Source of the DNA: Streptomyces sp. TLI_146
Lineage (GTDB): Bacteria > Actinomycetota > Actinomycetes > Streptomycetales > Streptomycetaceae
Reading direction: 5' to 3'
DNA: 64,000 nucleotides
Assembly (NCBI RefSeq): GCF_002846415.1
Contig: NZ_PJMX01000001.1
Span: 7,874,001 to 7,938,000, forward strand
Part shown: piece after piece, positions 25,124 through 34,032 of the stretch
Position numbering within the stretch: the first letter of the stretch is position 1
Layout of the letters: each line of letters opens with the position of its first letter
Notes under the pieces: model-generated
Told to the model about the DNA's origin: nothing
Databases searched by the model: none
What the model saw: only the letters and a program-made list of their open reading frames with translations
Program-made: the position numbers and the translations under genes

Positions 25124-27010
25124 ATGAGTATGGAAGCCACCGCGTGGACACAGCTCCACAACGTCATCACCGCGCAGCAGGACCGACGTCCGTTCAACCG
25201 AGCCACCCTGCGGCGCATCGCTGTGTTCGCGCGGCCCCACCGCCGCCGCATCGCCCTGTTCCTCCTGCTGAGCGTCGCCACGGCACTGCTCGCGGTGGCC
25301 ACCCCGCTCCTCGCCGGGCGCGTCGTCAACGCGATCGTCGGCGGCGAGGAGACGGGGACCGTCACCCGGCTGGCCCTGCTCATCGCCGCGATCGCCCTCG
25401 CCGAGGCGGCCCTGGGGCTGGTCGGCCGATGGCTGTCGTCGACGCTCGGCGAAGGGCTCATCCTCGACCTGCGCACCGCGGTGTTCGACCACGTCCAGCG
25501 CATGCCGGTCGCCTTCTTCACCCGGACCCGCACCGGGGCGCTGGTCAGCCGCCTCAACAACGACGTCATCGGCGCCCAGCGGGCCTTCAGCAACACCCTC
25601 TCCGGCGTGGTCAGCAACCTCGTCACGCTGCTGCTCACCCTCGCCGTGATGCTCGGCATCTCCTGGCAGATCACCCTGCTCGCGCTGGTCCTGCTGCCCG
25701 TCTTCGTGCTGCCCGCGCGCCGTATGGGCACCAGGATGGCGCGGCTCCAGCGGGAGGCCGCCGAGCACAACGCCGCCATGGGCACCCGAATGACCGAGCG
25801 GTTCTCGGCGCCCGGAGCGACCCTGGTCAAGCTGTTCGGGCGGCCCGCCGACGAGTCCGCCGAGTTCGCCGCCCGGGCCGCCCGCGTGCGCGACATCGGC
25901 GTCCGTACGGCGATGGCGCAGTCCGCGTTCATCACCGCCCTCACCCTCGTCTCGGCCCTCGCGCTCGCCCTCGTCTACGGGCTCGGCGGCTACTACTCCC
26001 TGCACGGCAAGCTGGAGGCGGGCGCGGTCGTCTCCCTCGCCCTGCTGCTCACCCGGCTGTACGCGCCGCTCACCGCGCTCGCCGGGGCGCGCGTCGAGGT
26101 CATGAGCGCCCTCGTCAGCTTCGAGCGGGTCTTCGAGGTCCTCGACCTGAAGCCGCTCATCGCCGAGAAGCCGCAGGCCAAGGCGGTGCCGGACGGGCCG
26201 GTCTCCGTCGAGTTCGACGACGTGCGGTTCGGCTACCCCTCCGCCGACAAGGTCTCCCTCGCCTCCCTCGAAGAGGTCGCGAGCCTCGACACCCGGGGCG
26301 GCGCCGAAGTGCTGCACGGCGTCTCCTTCCGCGCCGAGCCCGGCCAGATGGTGGCCCTCGTCGGCTCCTCGGGCGCGGGCAAGTCGACGGTCGCCCAGCT
26401 GCTGCCCCGGCTGTACGACGCGGACGAGGGTGCGGTACGCCTCGGCGGCGTCGACGTACGGGATCTGACCGCCGACTCGATCCGCGACACGATCGGCATG
26501 GTCACCCAGGACGGCCACCTCTTCCACGAATCCGTCCGCGCCAACCTGCTGCTCGCCCGCCCCGACGCCGACGAGGAGGACCTCTGGGACGCCCTGCGCC
26601 GGGCCCGTCTGGACGGTCTGGTCGCCTCCCTGCCCGACGGTCTCGACACCGTCGTCGGCGAACGCGGCTACCGGCTCTCCGGCGGCGAACGCCAGCGCCT
26701 GACCATCGCCCGCCTGCTCCTGGCCCGCCAGCGCGTCGTCATCCTCGACGAGGCCACCGCCCACCTCGACAACACCTCCGAGGCGGCGGTCCAGGAAGCC
26801 CTCGGCGAGGCGCTGGAGGGCCGCACCGCGGTGGTGATCGCCCACCGGCTGTCCACGGTACGGTCCGCCGACCTGATCCTTGTGGTGGAGAGCGGCCGCA
26901 TCGTGGAACGCGGCACCCACGACGAACTGCTGGCGCTCGACGGCCGCTACCGGGAGCTGTACCGCACCCAGTTCGCCCGGCCCGGTGGCGCGCACGCGGA
27001 GCTGGGCTGA
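25124..27010 (+). CDS. ABC exporter, fused permease and ATPase
   Basis: A 628-residue half-transporter. The membrane domain (about 50-330) has six helices. The ATPase domain has Walker A GSSGAGKSTVAQ, Q-loop MVTQDGHLFHES, signature YRLSGGERQRL, Walker B VVILDEATAHLD and H-loop VIAHRLSTV. About 20 extra residues (SLEEVASLDTRGG) lie ahead of the ATPase core. The SoxR box in its promoter suggests it belongs to the SoxR regulon, which in Streptomyces includes an ABC exporter and responds to redox-active antibiotics. An alternative ATG is at 25130. Confidence 0.92.
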   Translation: MSMEATAWTQLHNVITAQQDRRPFNRATLRRIAVFARPHRRRIALFLLLSVATALLAVATPLLAGRVVNAIVGGEETGTVTRLALLIAAIALAEAALGLVGRWLSSTLGEGLILDLRTAVFDHVQRMPVAFFTRTRTGALVSRLNNDVIGAQRAFSNTLSGVVSNLVTLLLTLAVMLGISWQITLLALVLLPVFVLPARRMGTRMARLQREAAEHNAAMGTRMTERFSAPGATLVKLFGRPADESAEFAARAARVRDIGVRTAMAQSAFITALTLVSALALALVYGLGGYYSLHGKLEAGAVVSLALLLTRLYAPLTALAGARVEVMSALVSFERVFEVLDLKPLIAEKPQAKAVPDGPVSVEFDDVRFGYPSADKVSLASLEEVASLDTRGGAEVLHGVSFRAEPGQMVALVGSSGAGKSTVAQLLPRLYDADEGAVRLGGVDVRDLTADSIRDTIGMVTQDGHLFHESVRANLLLARPDADEEDLWDALRRARLDGLVASLPDGLDTVVGERGYRLSGGERQRLTIARLLLARQRVVILDEATAHLDNTSEAAVQEALGEALEGRTAVVIAHRLSTVRSADLILVVESGRIVERGTHDELLALDGRYRELYRTQFARPGGAHAELG

Positions 27011-27137
27011 CCGACTGGGCCGACCACGGGGCTCACCGCGAGCCGCGAGCGAGACGCACGTCACATCCGAAGGTGTCACGGCTGGCCGGGCTGCTTTGTC
27101 ATAGGGGTGACAGCGAACAACGTTGAAGGAGTACACG

Positions 27138-27611
27138 ATGGAAGCCAGGCTGAACCTCTTCGCCAGCCCGATCGCGGCCAAGTTCGGGAAGCACCTCGTC
27201 GCCGCGGGCCGGGTGCTCGCGGACTCCACCCTGCCGGGCGCGACGCAGGAGCTGGTGAAGCTGCGTGCCAGTCAGATCAACGGCTGCGGATTCTGCACCG
27301 ACATGCACACCAAGGACGCCCTGCACGCCGGGGAGACGCAGACGCGCCTCAACCTGGTCGCCGCCTGGCGGGAGGCCACGGTGTTCACCGAGGCCGAGCG
27401 CGCCGCCCTGGAGCTGACGGAGGAGGCCACCCGCATCGCCGACGGCGCCGGCGGCGTCTCCGACGAGACGTGGGCGAAGGCCGCCAAGCACTTCGACGAG
27501 GAGGAGCTCGCGACGCTGGTGTGCGCCATCTCCCTGATCAACGCCTACAACCGGCTGAACGTCATCGTCCGCCAGCCCGCGGGTGACTACCAGCCGGGCC
27601 AGTTCGCCTGA
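27138..27611 (+). CDS. AhpD-like carboxymuconolactone decarboxylase-family protein
   Basis: A 157-residue protein with the AhpD-type redox motif: LRASQINGCGFCTDMHTKDA (CxxC plus downstream His). Members reduce peroxides with thiol partners, or are of unknown role. ATG 27138 follows GAAGGAG. It converges on the haloperoxidase-like gene across a strong hairpin. Possibly part of an oxidative-stress neighbourhood with the SoxR-linked exporter; this is inference. Confidence 0.87.
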   Translation: MEARLNLFASPIAAKFGKHLVAAGRVLADSTLPGATQELVKLRASQINGCGFCTDMHTKDALHAGETQTRLNLVAAWREATVFTEAERAALELTEEATRIADGAGGVSDETWAKAAKHFDEEELATLVCAISLINAYNRLNVIVRQPAGDYQPGQFA

Positions 27612-27627
27612 TCGGCACCAGAAGTCC

Positions 27628-27661
27628 GTCGGCACCGCCCCGCGAAGGGGGCGGTGCCGAC
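27628..27661. terminator. Bidirectional hairpin terminator
   Basis: Perfect 14-base stem GTCGGCACCGCCCC / GGGGCGGTGCCGAC with 6-base loop GCGAAG, exactly between the convergent AhpD-like and haloperoxidase-like stops. Confidence 0.8.
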
Positions 27662-27672
27662 ACGTGTGTGCG

Positions 27673-29199
27673 CTACTTCGCGAGGTCCGGGTGGATGTGG
27701 CGCTGTACGAACTCGTACGAGCGCTGCCCGAACTGCGGGCCCAGATCCTCCGAGGCCTTGACGGCCGACGGGAAGTGGACCCCGGCCCAGACCCTGGTCT
27801 TGCCGCAGGTCGTGGCGAAGTCCGTCCAGGAGTCGTACGTCAGCGTGAGGTCCTTCGCCGGGGTGACACCCGGCTCGATCACCGACGAGCCCGCCTTGCG
27901 CGGGATCGCGATGTGCACCTTGTCGCTGCCGAGGAAGAGCCGCGCCGCCTGCGCGTACGCATAGCAGGCCGCGGTGGAGCCGGACGGGTACTCGGGGTGG
28001 TTGGTGACGGGCAGATAGCTGCGCCACTGGTTGCCGGTGATGTCGTGGACCGTGCCCTTGCCCGGGCCGCCCCAGGCGGTCAGCGGTGTGTCGCCGTACA
28101 GGTACCGGATCGCGCTGAACGGCCGTACGGAGTCGTAGTTCGCCTTCTGCTGCCACACCGCGACGGTGCTGTCGAAGATGGCGATCTCGATGGTCGCGAT
28201 GAACTGCACGAACCCCTCGACGTCCAGGTGCGCGTCCTGGACCACGGCGACGCCGGGTGCCTCCGCGAGGGCCATGAACTTGTCGCCGAAGAACTCGGCG
28301 GCCATCTTCTTGTAGTCGGTCAACGCCGCCGACGCCGCGAGCACTTCATCGGCCTGCTGCTTGTAGCCGTGCCGGTTGTGGTGGTTGCTGTTGACCGGCG
28401 GGGGGATGTGGAACTGCGCCGGGTCCTTGTACGTGAACGGCGTGGTGAGGCGCATCTGCGGGGTGATGAACTTCTGGATCTCGAAGGTGCCGTCGTCGTG
28501 GGGGACGATGGCCGGCTGCCAGCGGGAGGGATCGCGGAGTTCGTACGCCGTGTTGACCGGCTCGTACCCCGTGTAGTCCGCGTACGGCGCCTGCTGCCGT
28601 CCGCCCTCGTCGCCGTAGCGGTTCATACCGTCGTGCCACCGGGCCTCCAGGACGTGCCGGGCCGCCAGGTTGCCGATGCCGGCGGCGGTCCGGGTGTTCT
28701 CCTGGTGGTCGTCCGGGTCGAGGCCGACCGAGGTCATCATCTCCCGCCAGCCCGCCGCGGCCTGCGGGATACGGGCGTTGAAGATGCGGTAGGAGGTGTA
28801 GAGGATGGCGGTGTTCTTGTTCCGGTTGGTGCGTTCGCCGACGGGGCGGCGGCCGAGATTCGAGTAGATGCCGACCGCGCTGCGGTGGTAGGGCGCGATG
28901 GAGTCGAACCAGGAGGTCTCCAGGAGCATGCCGTAGTCCACGATCAGGGTGATGTCGGAGCCGTCCTTCGAGATGACGGACCGTTCCTGGGCCTGGAGTG
29001 CCGGGTAGACCACTTCGAGCGCGGCGTTGCCGTGGTCGAAGTCGAACGAGGCCGCCTTGGCGGCCGAGTGGGATGCCGGGCGGTCCGTAGCGGGGTCGGC
29101 CGACGCGACGTTGGCGAGCGAGCCCAATAACAGGGTCACGCTGCAGGCGGCCGTCCATCGTCGCAAACGCGACCACCGCAGCCGCCTCTGGTCCCTCAT
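27673..29199 (-). CDS. Secreted vanadium-haloperoxidase/PAP2-like protein with TTA codon
   Basis: A 508-residue protein with an N-terminal signal (hydrophobic ~16-34). The C-terminal third carries the oxyanion-site segments of vanadium haloperoxidases and acid phosphatases: NYDSVRPFSAIRY (Lys/Arg region), HPEYPSGSTAACYA (where PSGH is usual) and RVWAGVHFPSAVKASEDLG (Arg...His). The usual acid-base His of the PSGH segment reads Ser/Thr, so activity may differ. Codon 24 is TTA (29128-29130), read only by the bldA tRNA, so expression is probably tied to development. Stands alone, ending at a shared hairpin. Confidence 0.8.
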   Translation of the reverse strand: MRDQRRLRWSRLRRWTAACSVTLLLGSLANVASADPATDRPASHSAAKAASFDFDHGNAALEVVYPALQAQERSVISKDGSDITLIVDYGMLLETSWFDSIAPYHRSAVGIYSNLGRRPVGERTNRNKNTAILYTSYRIFNARIPQAAAGWREMMTSVGLDPDDHQENTRTAAGIGNLAARHVLEARWHDGMNRYGDEGGRQQAPYADYTGYEPVNTAYELRDPSRWQPAIVPHDDGTFEIQKFITPQMRLTTPFTYKDPAQFHIPPPVNSNHHNRHGYKQQADEVLAASAALTDYKKMAAEFFGDKFMALAEAPGVAVVQDAHLDVEGFVQFIATIEIAIFDSTVAVWQQKANYDSVRPFSAIRYLYGDTPLTAWGGPGKGTVHDITGNQWRSYLPVTNHPEYPSGSTAACYAYAQAARLFLGSDKVHIAIPRKAGSSVIEPGVTPAKDLTLTYDSWTDFATTCGKTRVWAGVHFPSAVKASEDLGPQFGQRSYEFVQRHIHPDLAK

Positions 29200-29272
29200 G
29201 GGTCAGTCTCCCTTCGATGGGAATTGGCCAACGAAGGCACGTTAGGACTCGGCCACCGCTCGTGGTACGGCG

Positions 29273-29760
29273 CTATCCGGTCGTGTTGGACCCCTCCGCC
29301 CCACCGTTCTCCTGGGAGCGGCGGACGGAGTCCTGGACGACCGGGTCGCGGTCGTCGGCGGGCGCCCGAGCCCTCGCGCCCCGGCTCGGACCCACCCCGA
29401 TGACCAGCCGGTGGGTGACGGCCGGGCGGGCGTGGCAGCGGGCGTTGGATGCGGGAGCGAGGGCGGCTCCGCAGCCGTGGGCGATCGCGCCGAGCCACTC
29501 GTCGGGCGGCTCGGCCAGGGCGCCGACGCGGACCGGGTGGCCCTCGCGTCCGTCGGTGGCCAGCAAGTAATCGCGCCACCAGCCGGATTCGGCCGCGCTG
29601 GCCAAGAACGGCTCGTCCCACAGGTCGCGGAACGCGACCTCTTCGTGTACGGCCGGTACGCGGCGTCGACGCCGCCTTCGACGGTGCTCGCGGTCGTGCG
29701 GTGAGGGATGCGGGCGCGGATGCCCGACCACTGGTAGGAAACCTTCCAGTCCGCTACGCT
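29273..29760 (-). pseudogene. LysR-type regulator remnant, frameshifted and lacking its DNA-binding part
   Basis: Two leftward frames join into one LysR ligand-binding tail. The first gives TVEGGVDAAYRPYTK; after a frame change the second continues EVAFRDLWDEPFLASAAES, then a W-rich segment, LGAIAHGCGAALAPASNARC and VTHRLVIGVGPS, and ends in DDRDPVVQDSVRRSQ, which is how LysR proteins end. No helix-turn-helix half is found upstream. The gene is therefore both truncated and shifted (near 29640). Confidence 0.7.
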
Positions 29761-29925
29761 CCCCGGCGGCGGCTTGGCGCGGTGCCCCACCCCCGTGGGC
29801 ATGACGCGCTCAGCGAGAGCTCTGACCCGGCTGCCGTGGCGCTGCCCCCTGCCCGCGCGGGCAAGGGGCGGGGCCGCGTCCCGGTGTCCAGCTCTCGCCG
29901 TTCCCCACCCCCACGGAGTCCAGGT

Positions 29926-31263
29926 ATGCGCCTGAACACCTCAGCCCGACTCTCCCTGCCACGCGGCAGAAACCTCGTTCTCCTCCTCGTTCTCGCCCTC
30001 CTCGGCGGGCTGCTGCTCGCCTGGCCCGGGCGGGCCGGGGCCGCCGCCGATCCCCTCATCTCGCGCGGGAAACCCGCCACCGCCTCCTCCACCGAGGCGT
30101 CCTCGCTCGGCGCCGCGAACGCCTTCGACGGCGACACCGCCACCCGCTGGGCCAGCGTCGAGGGCAAGGATCCGCAGTGGATCCGGGTCGACCTCGGCGC
30201 CACGGCCACCATCAGCCGGGTGAGGCTCAGTTGGGAGGCCGCCTACGGCAAGGCGTACCGCGTCGAGGTGTCGCAGGACGGGGCGTCCTGGACCACGCTC
30301 GCCGAGGAGAAGGCGGGCAACGGCGGCACCGACGACTGGACCGGGCTCACCGGCAAGGGCAGATACCTGCGCGTCCACGGCACCGCGCGCGGCACGTCGT
30401 ACGGCTACTCGCTGTACGAGGCCGAGGTGTACGGCACCCTCGACGGCGGCCCGCCGCCCGGCAAGAACTTCACCGTGGTCGCGGCCGGTGACATCGCCGC
30501 CCAGTGCACCGCCGCCGACAGCGGCTGCGCGCACCCGAAGACCGCCGCGCTGGCCCGGCAGATCGATCCGAAGTTCTATCTGACGATGGGCGACAACCAG
30601 TACGACGACGCCCGGATAGCCGACTACCGCGCCTACTACGACAAGACCTGGGGCACCTTCAAGGCGAAGACCCACCCGGTGCCGGGCAACCACGAGACGT
30701 ACGACCCGGCCGGTTCCCTCGCCGGGTACAAGAGCTACTTCGGGTCCATCGCCTACCCGCAGGGCAAGAGCTACTACAGCTACGACGAGGGCAACTGGCA
30801 CTTCATCGCGCTCGACTCCAACTCCTTCGACCAGTCCGCCCAGATCGACTGGCTCAAGGCCGACCTCGCCGCCAACGGCAAGCAGTGCATAGCGGCCTAC
30901 TGGCACCACCCGCTCTACTCGTCCGGCGGCCACGGCAACGACCCGGTCTCCAAGCCGGTGTGGAAGATCCTCTACGGCGCCAGGGCCGACCTCGTCCTCA
31001 ACGGACACGACCACCACTACGAGCGGTTCGCCCCGCAGGACCCCGACGGCAAGGCGACCGCCGACGGGATCGTGGAGGTGGTCGGCGGCATGGGCGGCGC
31101 CGAGCCGTATCCCATCGAGCAGGTCCAGCCCAACAGCCAGAAGCGCATCAGCGGCCAGTACGGCGTGCTGAAGCTGGAGTTCACCGACTCCGGCTACGAG
31201 TGGACCTACGTCGGCGCGGACGGGCAGGTCAAGGACACCAGCCCGAAGTACGGCTGCCACTGA
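29926..31263 (+). CDS. Secreted metallophosphoesterase with N-terminal F5/8-type (CBM32) domain
   Basis: A 445-residue protein. The signal peptide is followed by a discoidin/CBM32 domain (about 45-170: NAFDGDTATRWASVEG, WIRVDLGATATISRVRL). Then comes a calcineurin-like phosphoesterase: AAGDIAAQC, MGDNQYDD, PVPGNHETYD, YWHHPLYSSGGHG and LNGHDHHYERF supply the two-metal ligands. It probably binds carbohydrate and releases phosphate outside the cell, as purple acid phosphatase relatives do. ATG 29926 follows CGGAGTCCAGG. First of three coupled genes. Confidence 0.86.
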   Translation: MRLNTSARLSLPRGRNLVLLLVLALLGGLLLAWPGRAGAAADPLISRGKPATASSTEASSLGAANAFDGDTATRWASVEGKDPQWIRVDLGATATISRVRLSWEAAYGKAYRVEVSQDGASWTTLAEEKAGNGGTDDWTGLTGKGRYLRVHGTARGTSYGYSLYEAEVYGTLDGGPPPGKNFTVVAAGDIAAQCTAADSGCAHPKTAALARQIDPKFYLTMGDNQYDDARIADYRAYYDKTWGTFKAKTHPVPGNHETYDPAGSLAGYKSYFGSIAYPQGKSYYSYDEGNWHFIALDSNSFDQSAQIDWLKADLAANGKQCIAAYWHHPLYSSGGHGNDPVSKPVWKILYGARADLVLNGHDHHYERFAPQDPDGKATADGIVEVVGGMGGAEPYPIEQVQPNSQKRISGQYGVLKLEFTDSGYEWTYVGADGQVKDTSPKYGCH

Positions 31264-32498
31264 TGTACCTGGCCACCACCGGCCGTACGGACGCGCCGCC
31301 CCGCACCTCAGGGGCCGGGCGGCGCGTCCCCGGCACCGTCCTCGCGCTCGGCGCGGTCAGCCTCGTCACCGACGTCTCCTCGGAGATGGTCACGGCGGTG
31401 CTGCCGCTGTACCTCGTCCTGGGCCTCGGCCTCTCGCCGCTCCAGTTCGGCTTCCTGGACGGCATGTTCAACGGCGCCACCGCGCTCGTACGGCTGCTCG
31501 GCGGGCGGCTCGCCGACCGCGGGGGCCGGCACAAGCGGGTCGCCGGGACCGGCTATCTGCTCTCCGCCCTCTCCCGGCTCGGGCTGCTCCTCGCCGGGGG
31601 AGCCACCGCGGGCATCGCCGCCGCGCTCGCCGCCGACCGGCTCGGCAAGGGCATCCGCACCGCCCCGCGCGACGCCCTGATCTCGCTCAGCGGCCCGCCG
31701 GAGACGCTCGGCCGCTCCTTCGGCGTGCACCGCGCCATGGACACCACGGGGGCGCTCCTCGGGCCGCTTGCCGCGTTCGCCGTGCTGAGGGCGACCACCG
31801 ACGCCTACGACGCGGTGTTCGCCGTCAGCTTCTGCGCCGGGCTGCTGGGTGTGCTGCTGCTGGCGGTGTACGTACCCGCCACGTCCGGGGCGGTGCCCGT
31901 ACCCGTAACTCCCCGCCCGCGCACGGCACTTCGCGACCCTGCCTTCCGCCGCATCCTGTGCGCGACCGCTCTGCTCGGCGCCGCCACGATCGGCGACTCC
32001 TTCCTCTATCTGCTGCTCCAGCGCGGCCTCGACCTGCCGACCGCCCTGTTCCCGCTGCTGCCGCTCGGTCCCGCCGCGGGCTATCTGCTGCTCGCCGTTC
32101 CGGTGGGCCGGATCGCCGACCGGACCGGGCGCCGACTGCCGTTCCTGCTCGGGCACGCGGCCCTGCTCGGCGCGTACGCCCTGCTGCTGGCCCCGCTCGC
32201 CTGGCCGACCGCGATCGCCGTACTCGCGCTGCTCGGCATCTTCTACGCTGCCACGGACGGGGTGCTGATGGCGCTCGCCGGGCCCCTGCTGCCGGTGCGC
32301 GGACGCGCCGGCGGGCTCGCGGTGCTCCAGACCGGTCAGGCGCTGGCCCGGCTCCTCGGCGCGGCCGGGTTCGGGGCGGCGTGGACGCTCTGGGGGCAGC
32401 GGCCCGCCCTGTGGATGGCGGGGCTGGCGCTGGCCGGTGCGCTCGCGGCCGCCTGGCGCGTCCTGCCCGCACCCGCACCCGCCCGGGAGGCGTCATGA
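31263..32498 (+). CDS. MFS transporter
   Basis: A 411-residue membrane protein with about 12 helices. GGRLADRGGRHKRVAG is the loop 2-3 signature of the major facilitator family, repeated as VGRIADRTGRRLPF in the second half. Its ATG overlaps the phosphoesterase stop (TGATG), so it is coupled to a secreted phosphatase; it may take up or export a related compound. Substrate unknown. Confidence 0.87.
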   Translation: MYLATTGRTDAPPRTSGAGRRVPGTVLALGAVSLVTDVSSEMVTAVLPLYLVLGLGLSPLQFGFLDGMFNGATALVRLLGGRLADRGGRHKRVAGTGYLLSALSRLGLLLAGGATAGIAAALAADRLGKGIRTAPRDALISLSGPPETLGRSFGVHRAMDTTGALLGPLAAFAVLRATTDAYDAVFAVSFCAGLLGVLLLAVYVPATSGAVPVPVTPRPRTALRDPAFRRILCATALLGAATIGDSFLYLLLQRGLDLPTALFPLLPLGPAAGYLLLAVPVGRIADRTGRRLPFLLGHAALLGAYALLLAPLAWPTAIAVLALLGIFYAATDGVLMALAGPLLPVRGRAGGLAVLQTGQALARLLGAAGFGAAWTLWGQRPALWMAGLALAGALAAAWRVLPAPAPAREAS

Positions 32499-33478
32499 AG
32501 GCCGGTCACCCGCGGCTCGCCGTCGTCGTCATCGCCGTGCTCCTGCTGGCGGGCGGCTCCCTCGGCTACGTCCTGCACGCCCGCCACCGCGAGCGCCCGC
32601 CCCAACAGGCCGTCGCCGACGCCTCGTTCACCCTCGACGAGCCCGGACTGTACTTCCGGGACTCGGCCACCGGACGGGTCGCGCGCCTGCCCGCCCGAGG
32701 CGGGCCGCGCGTCACCGGCGGCCCGTCCTGCGACCGGTTCTACGCGGCGGGGGAGCGCGCCCTGTGCCTGCGGAAGCTGCCGGGCCTGCCCGCCCGCACC
32801 CGGGCCCTCGTCCTGGACCGGCGGCTGCGCGAAGTGCGCGCCGTGACCGTCCCCGGCATCCCCAACCGGGCCCGCGTCTCCGCCTCGGGGCACCTGGTGT
32901 CGTGGACGGCGTTCGCCGTCGGCGACTCGTACGCCACCTCCGGCTTCTCGACCCGGACCTCGGTCCTGGACCTGCGCACCGGCTATCTGATCAAGTCGAT
33001 CGAAGGCATCCCGCTGACCATCGGCGGTGCCCGTCACCACGCACCGGACGTCAACTACTGGGGCGTCACCTTCGCCCGCGACGACAACCGCTTCTACGCC
33101 ACCGTCTCGACCCGGGGCCGCACCCACCTGGTCGAGGGCGACCTGCGGAACTGGTCGGCGAGGGCGCTGCGCGAGAACGTCGAATGCCCGTCGCTGTCGC
33201 CGGACAACACCCGGATCGCCTTCAAGAAGAAGGTCTCCGGCGACCCCCGGTCGCCCTGGCGGCTGTACGTCCTGGACCTGGCGGGGAAGCGCGAGCACCC
33301 GCTGGCCGAGTCACACAGCGTCGACGACCAGGCGGCCTGGCTGGACGACGCGACCGTCGCTTACGCGCTGCCGGGACGCGAGGGGCGCGCGAGCGACCTC
33401 TGGTCGGTCCCGGCGGACGGCACGGGCAAGCCCCGCCTGCTGGCACCGGGCGGCTCTTCACCGGTGGCGGTGCGGTGA
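32495..33478 (+). CDS. Membrane-anchored TolB-like beta-propeller protein
   Basis: A 327-residue protein with one N-terminal membrane anchor (about 9-26) and repeated beta-blades such as RENVECPSLSPDNTRIAFKKK and WRLYVLDLAGKREHPLAE, the WD40/TolB-like pattern. It overlaps the MFS stop by 4 bases (ATGA) and is the third gene of the phosphoesterase operon. Likely faces outside; partner unknown. Confidence 0.78.
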   Translation: MKAGHPRLAVVVIAVLLLAGGSLGYVLHARHRERPPQQAVADASFTLDEPGLYFRDSATGRVARLPARGGPRVTGGPSCDRFYAAGERALCLRKLPGLPARTRALVLDRRLREVRAVTVPGIPNRARVSASGHLVSWTAFAVGDSYATSGFSTRTSVLDLRTGYLIKSIEGIPLTIGGARHHAPDVNYWGVTFARDDNRFYATVSTRGRTHLVEGDLRNWSARALRENVECPSLSPDNTRIAFKKKVSGDPRSPWRLYVLDLAGKREHPLAESHSVDDQAAWLDDATVAYALPGREGRASDLWSVPADGTGKPRLLAPGGSSPVAVR

Positions 33479-33502
33479 CCTTCCCGGCAGAGCGGACGCC
33501 GT

Positions 33503-33519
33503 CGGGGCGCTACGCCCCG
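33503..33519. terminator. Hairpin at convergent gene ends
   Basis: CGGGGCG-CTA-CGCCCCG, a perfect 7-base stem overlapping the ArsR stop codon, 25 bases after the TolB-like stop. Could stop either transcript. Confidence 0.45.
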
Positions 33520-33869
33520 CGCTCCGCGTCGGACTCCTTGGCGTGGCCGGTCACCAGTGCGCGCAGGAGCCCGGGGAAGACCTCGTCGAACTCATCGCGC
33601 CGCAGGGCGTTCATCCGGGAGGTGCCCACGTAATACTGGCGGATGAGCCCGGCCTCGCGCAGCACGTGGAAGTGGTGGGTGGCCGTGGACTTGCTGACCG
33701 GCAGGTCGATCGTGCCGCAGCTGAGGTCATCGCGGGCCGCGTAGAGCTCGCCGACGATCCGGCGGCGCACGGGATCGACCAGGGCTTCGAGCACCTGCTG
33801 GGTGCTGATCGCCCGGACGTCCGGGTGGGGCGGAATGCGCCCTCGCTCGCTCTGCCTCGCTGCTGCCAT
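33510..33869 (-). CDS. ArsR-family winged-helix regulator
   Basis: A 119-residue repressor-like protein: VLEALVDPVRRRIVGELY opens the domain and VSKSTATHHFHVLREAGLI is the recognition helix region. It lacks the paired cysteines of metal sensors, so it more likely responds to an organic signal. ATG 33869 follows GGAGGT; a longer start at 33893 is possible. It faces the oxidoreductase gene across three operator-like repeats. Confidence 0.88.
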   Translation of the reverse strand: MAAARQSERGRIPPHPDVRAISTQQVLEALVDPVRRRIVGELYAARDDLSCGTIDLPVSKSTATHHFHVLREAGLIRQYYVGTSRMNALRRDEFDEVFPGLLRALVTGHAKESDAERGA

Positions 33870-33904
33870 CGACTGCCGACCTCCGGCCCACATCGTACGA
33901 CACG

Positions 33905-33955
33905 CATCGAAGTATGACTGCCATCAAAGTATGATCGCCATCAAAGTTTGACAGT
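33905..33955. promoter_or_regulatory. Three tandem 17-base operator-like repeats
   Basis: Units start at 33905, 33922 and 33939 with consensus CATCRAAGTWTGAYYGC; the central CAAAGTATGA-like part is near identical. They fill the divergent promoter region between the ArsR gene and the oxidoreductase. This is a strong candidate for cooperative ArsR binding. Confidence 0.7.
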
Positions 33956-34032
33956 GATCGTACTTCCTGTTTGGCTGAGCTCCGGCGGCGCGGTCATCGC
34001 ACCGCCGTCAACTCGTCGAAGGGGGAGGCCCG

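Noticed and set aside
24764..27229. Open frame of 821 codons opposite the ABC exporter
   Set aside because: Composition is typical of antisense GC-rich DNA. The plus strand encodes Walker and signature motifs in the same interval.
29844..29869. Near-perfect palindrome upstream of the phosphoesterase gene
   Set aside because: It is a GC run with one mismatch and no loop; chance is likely at this base composition, so it was not listed as a site.
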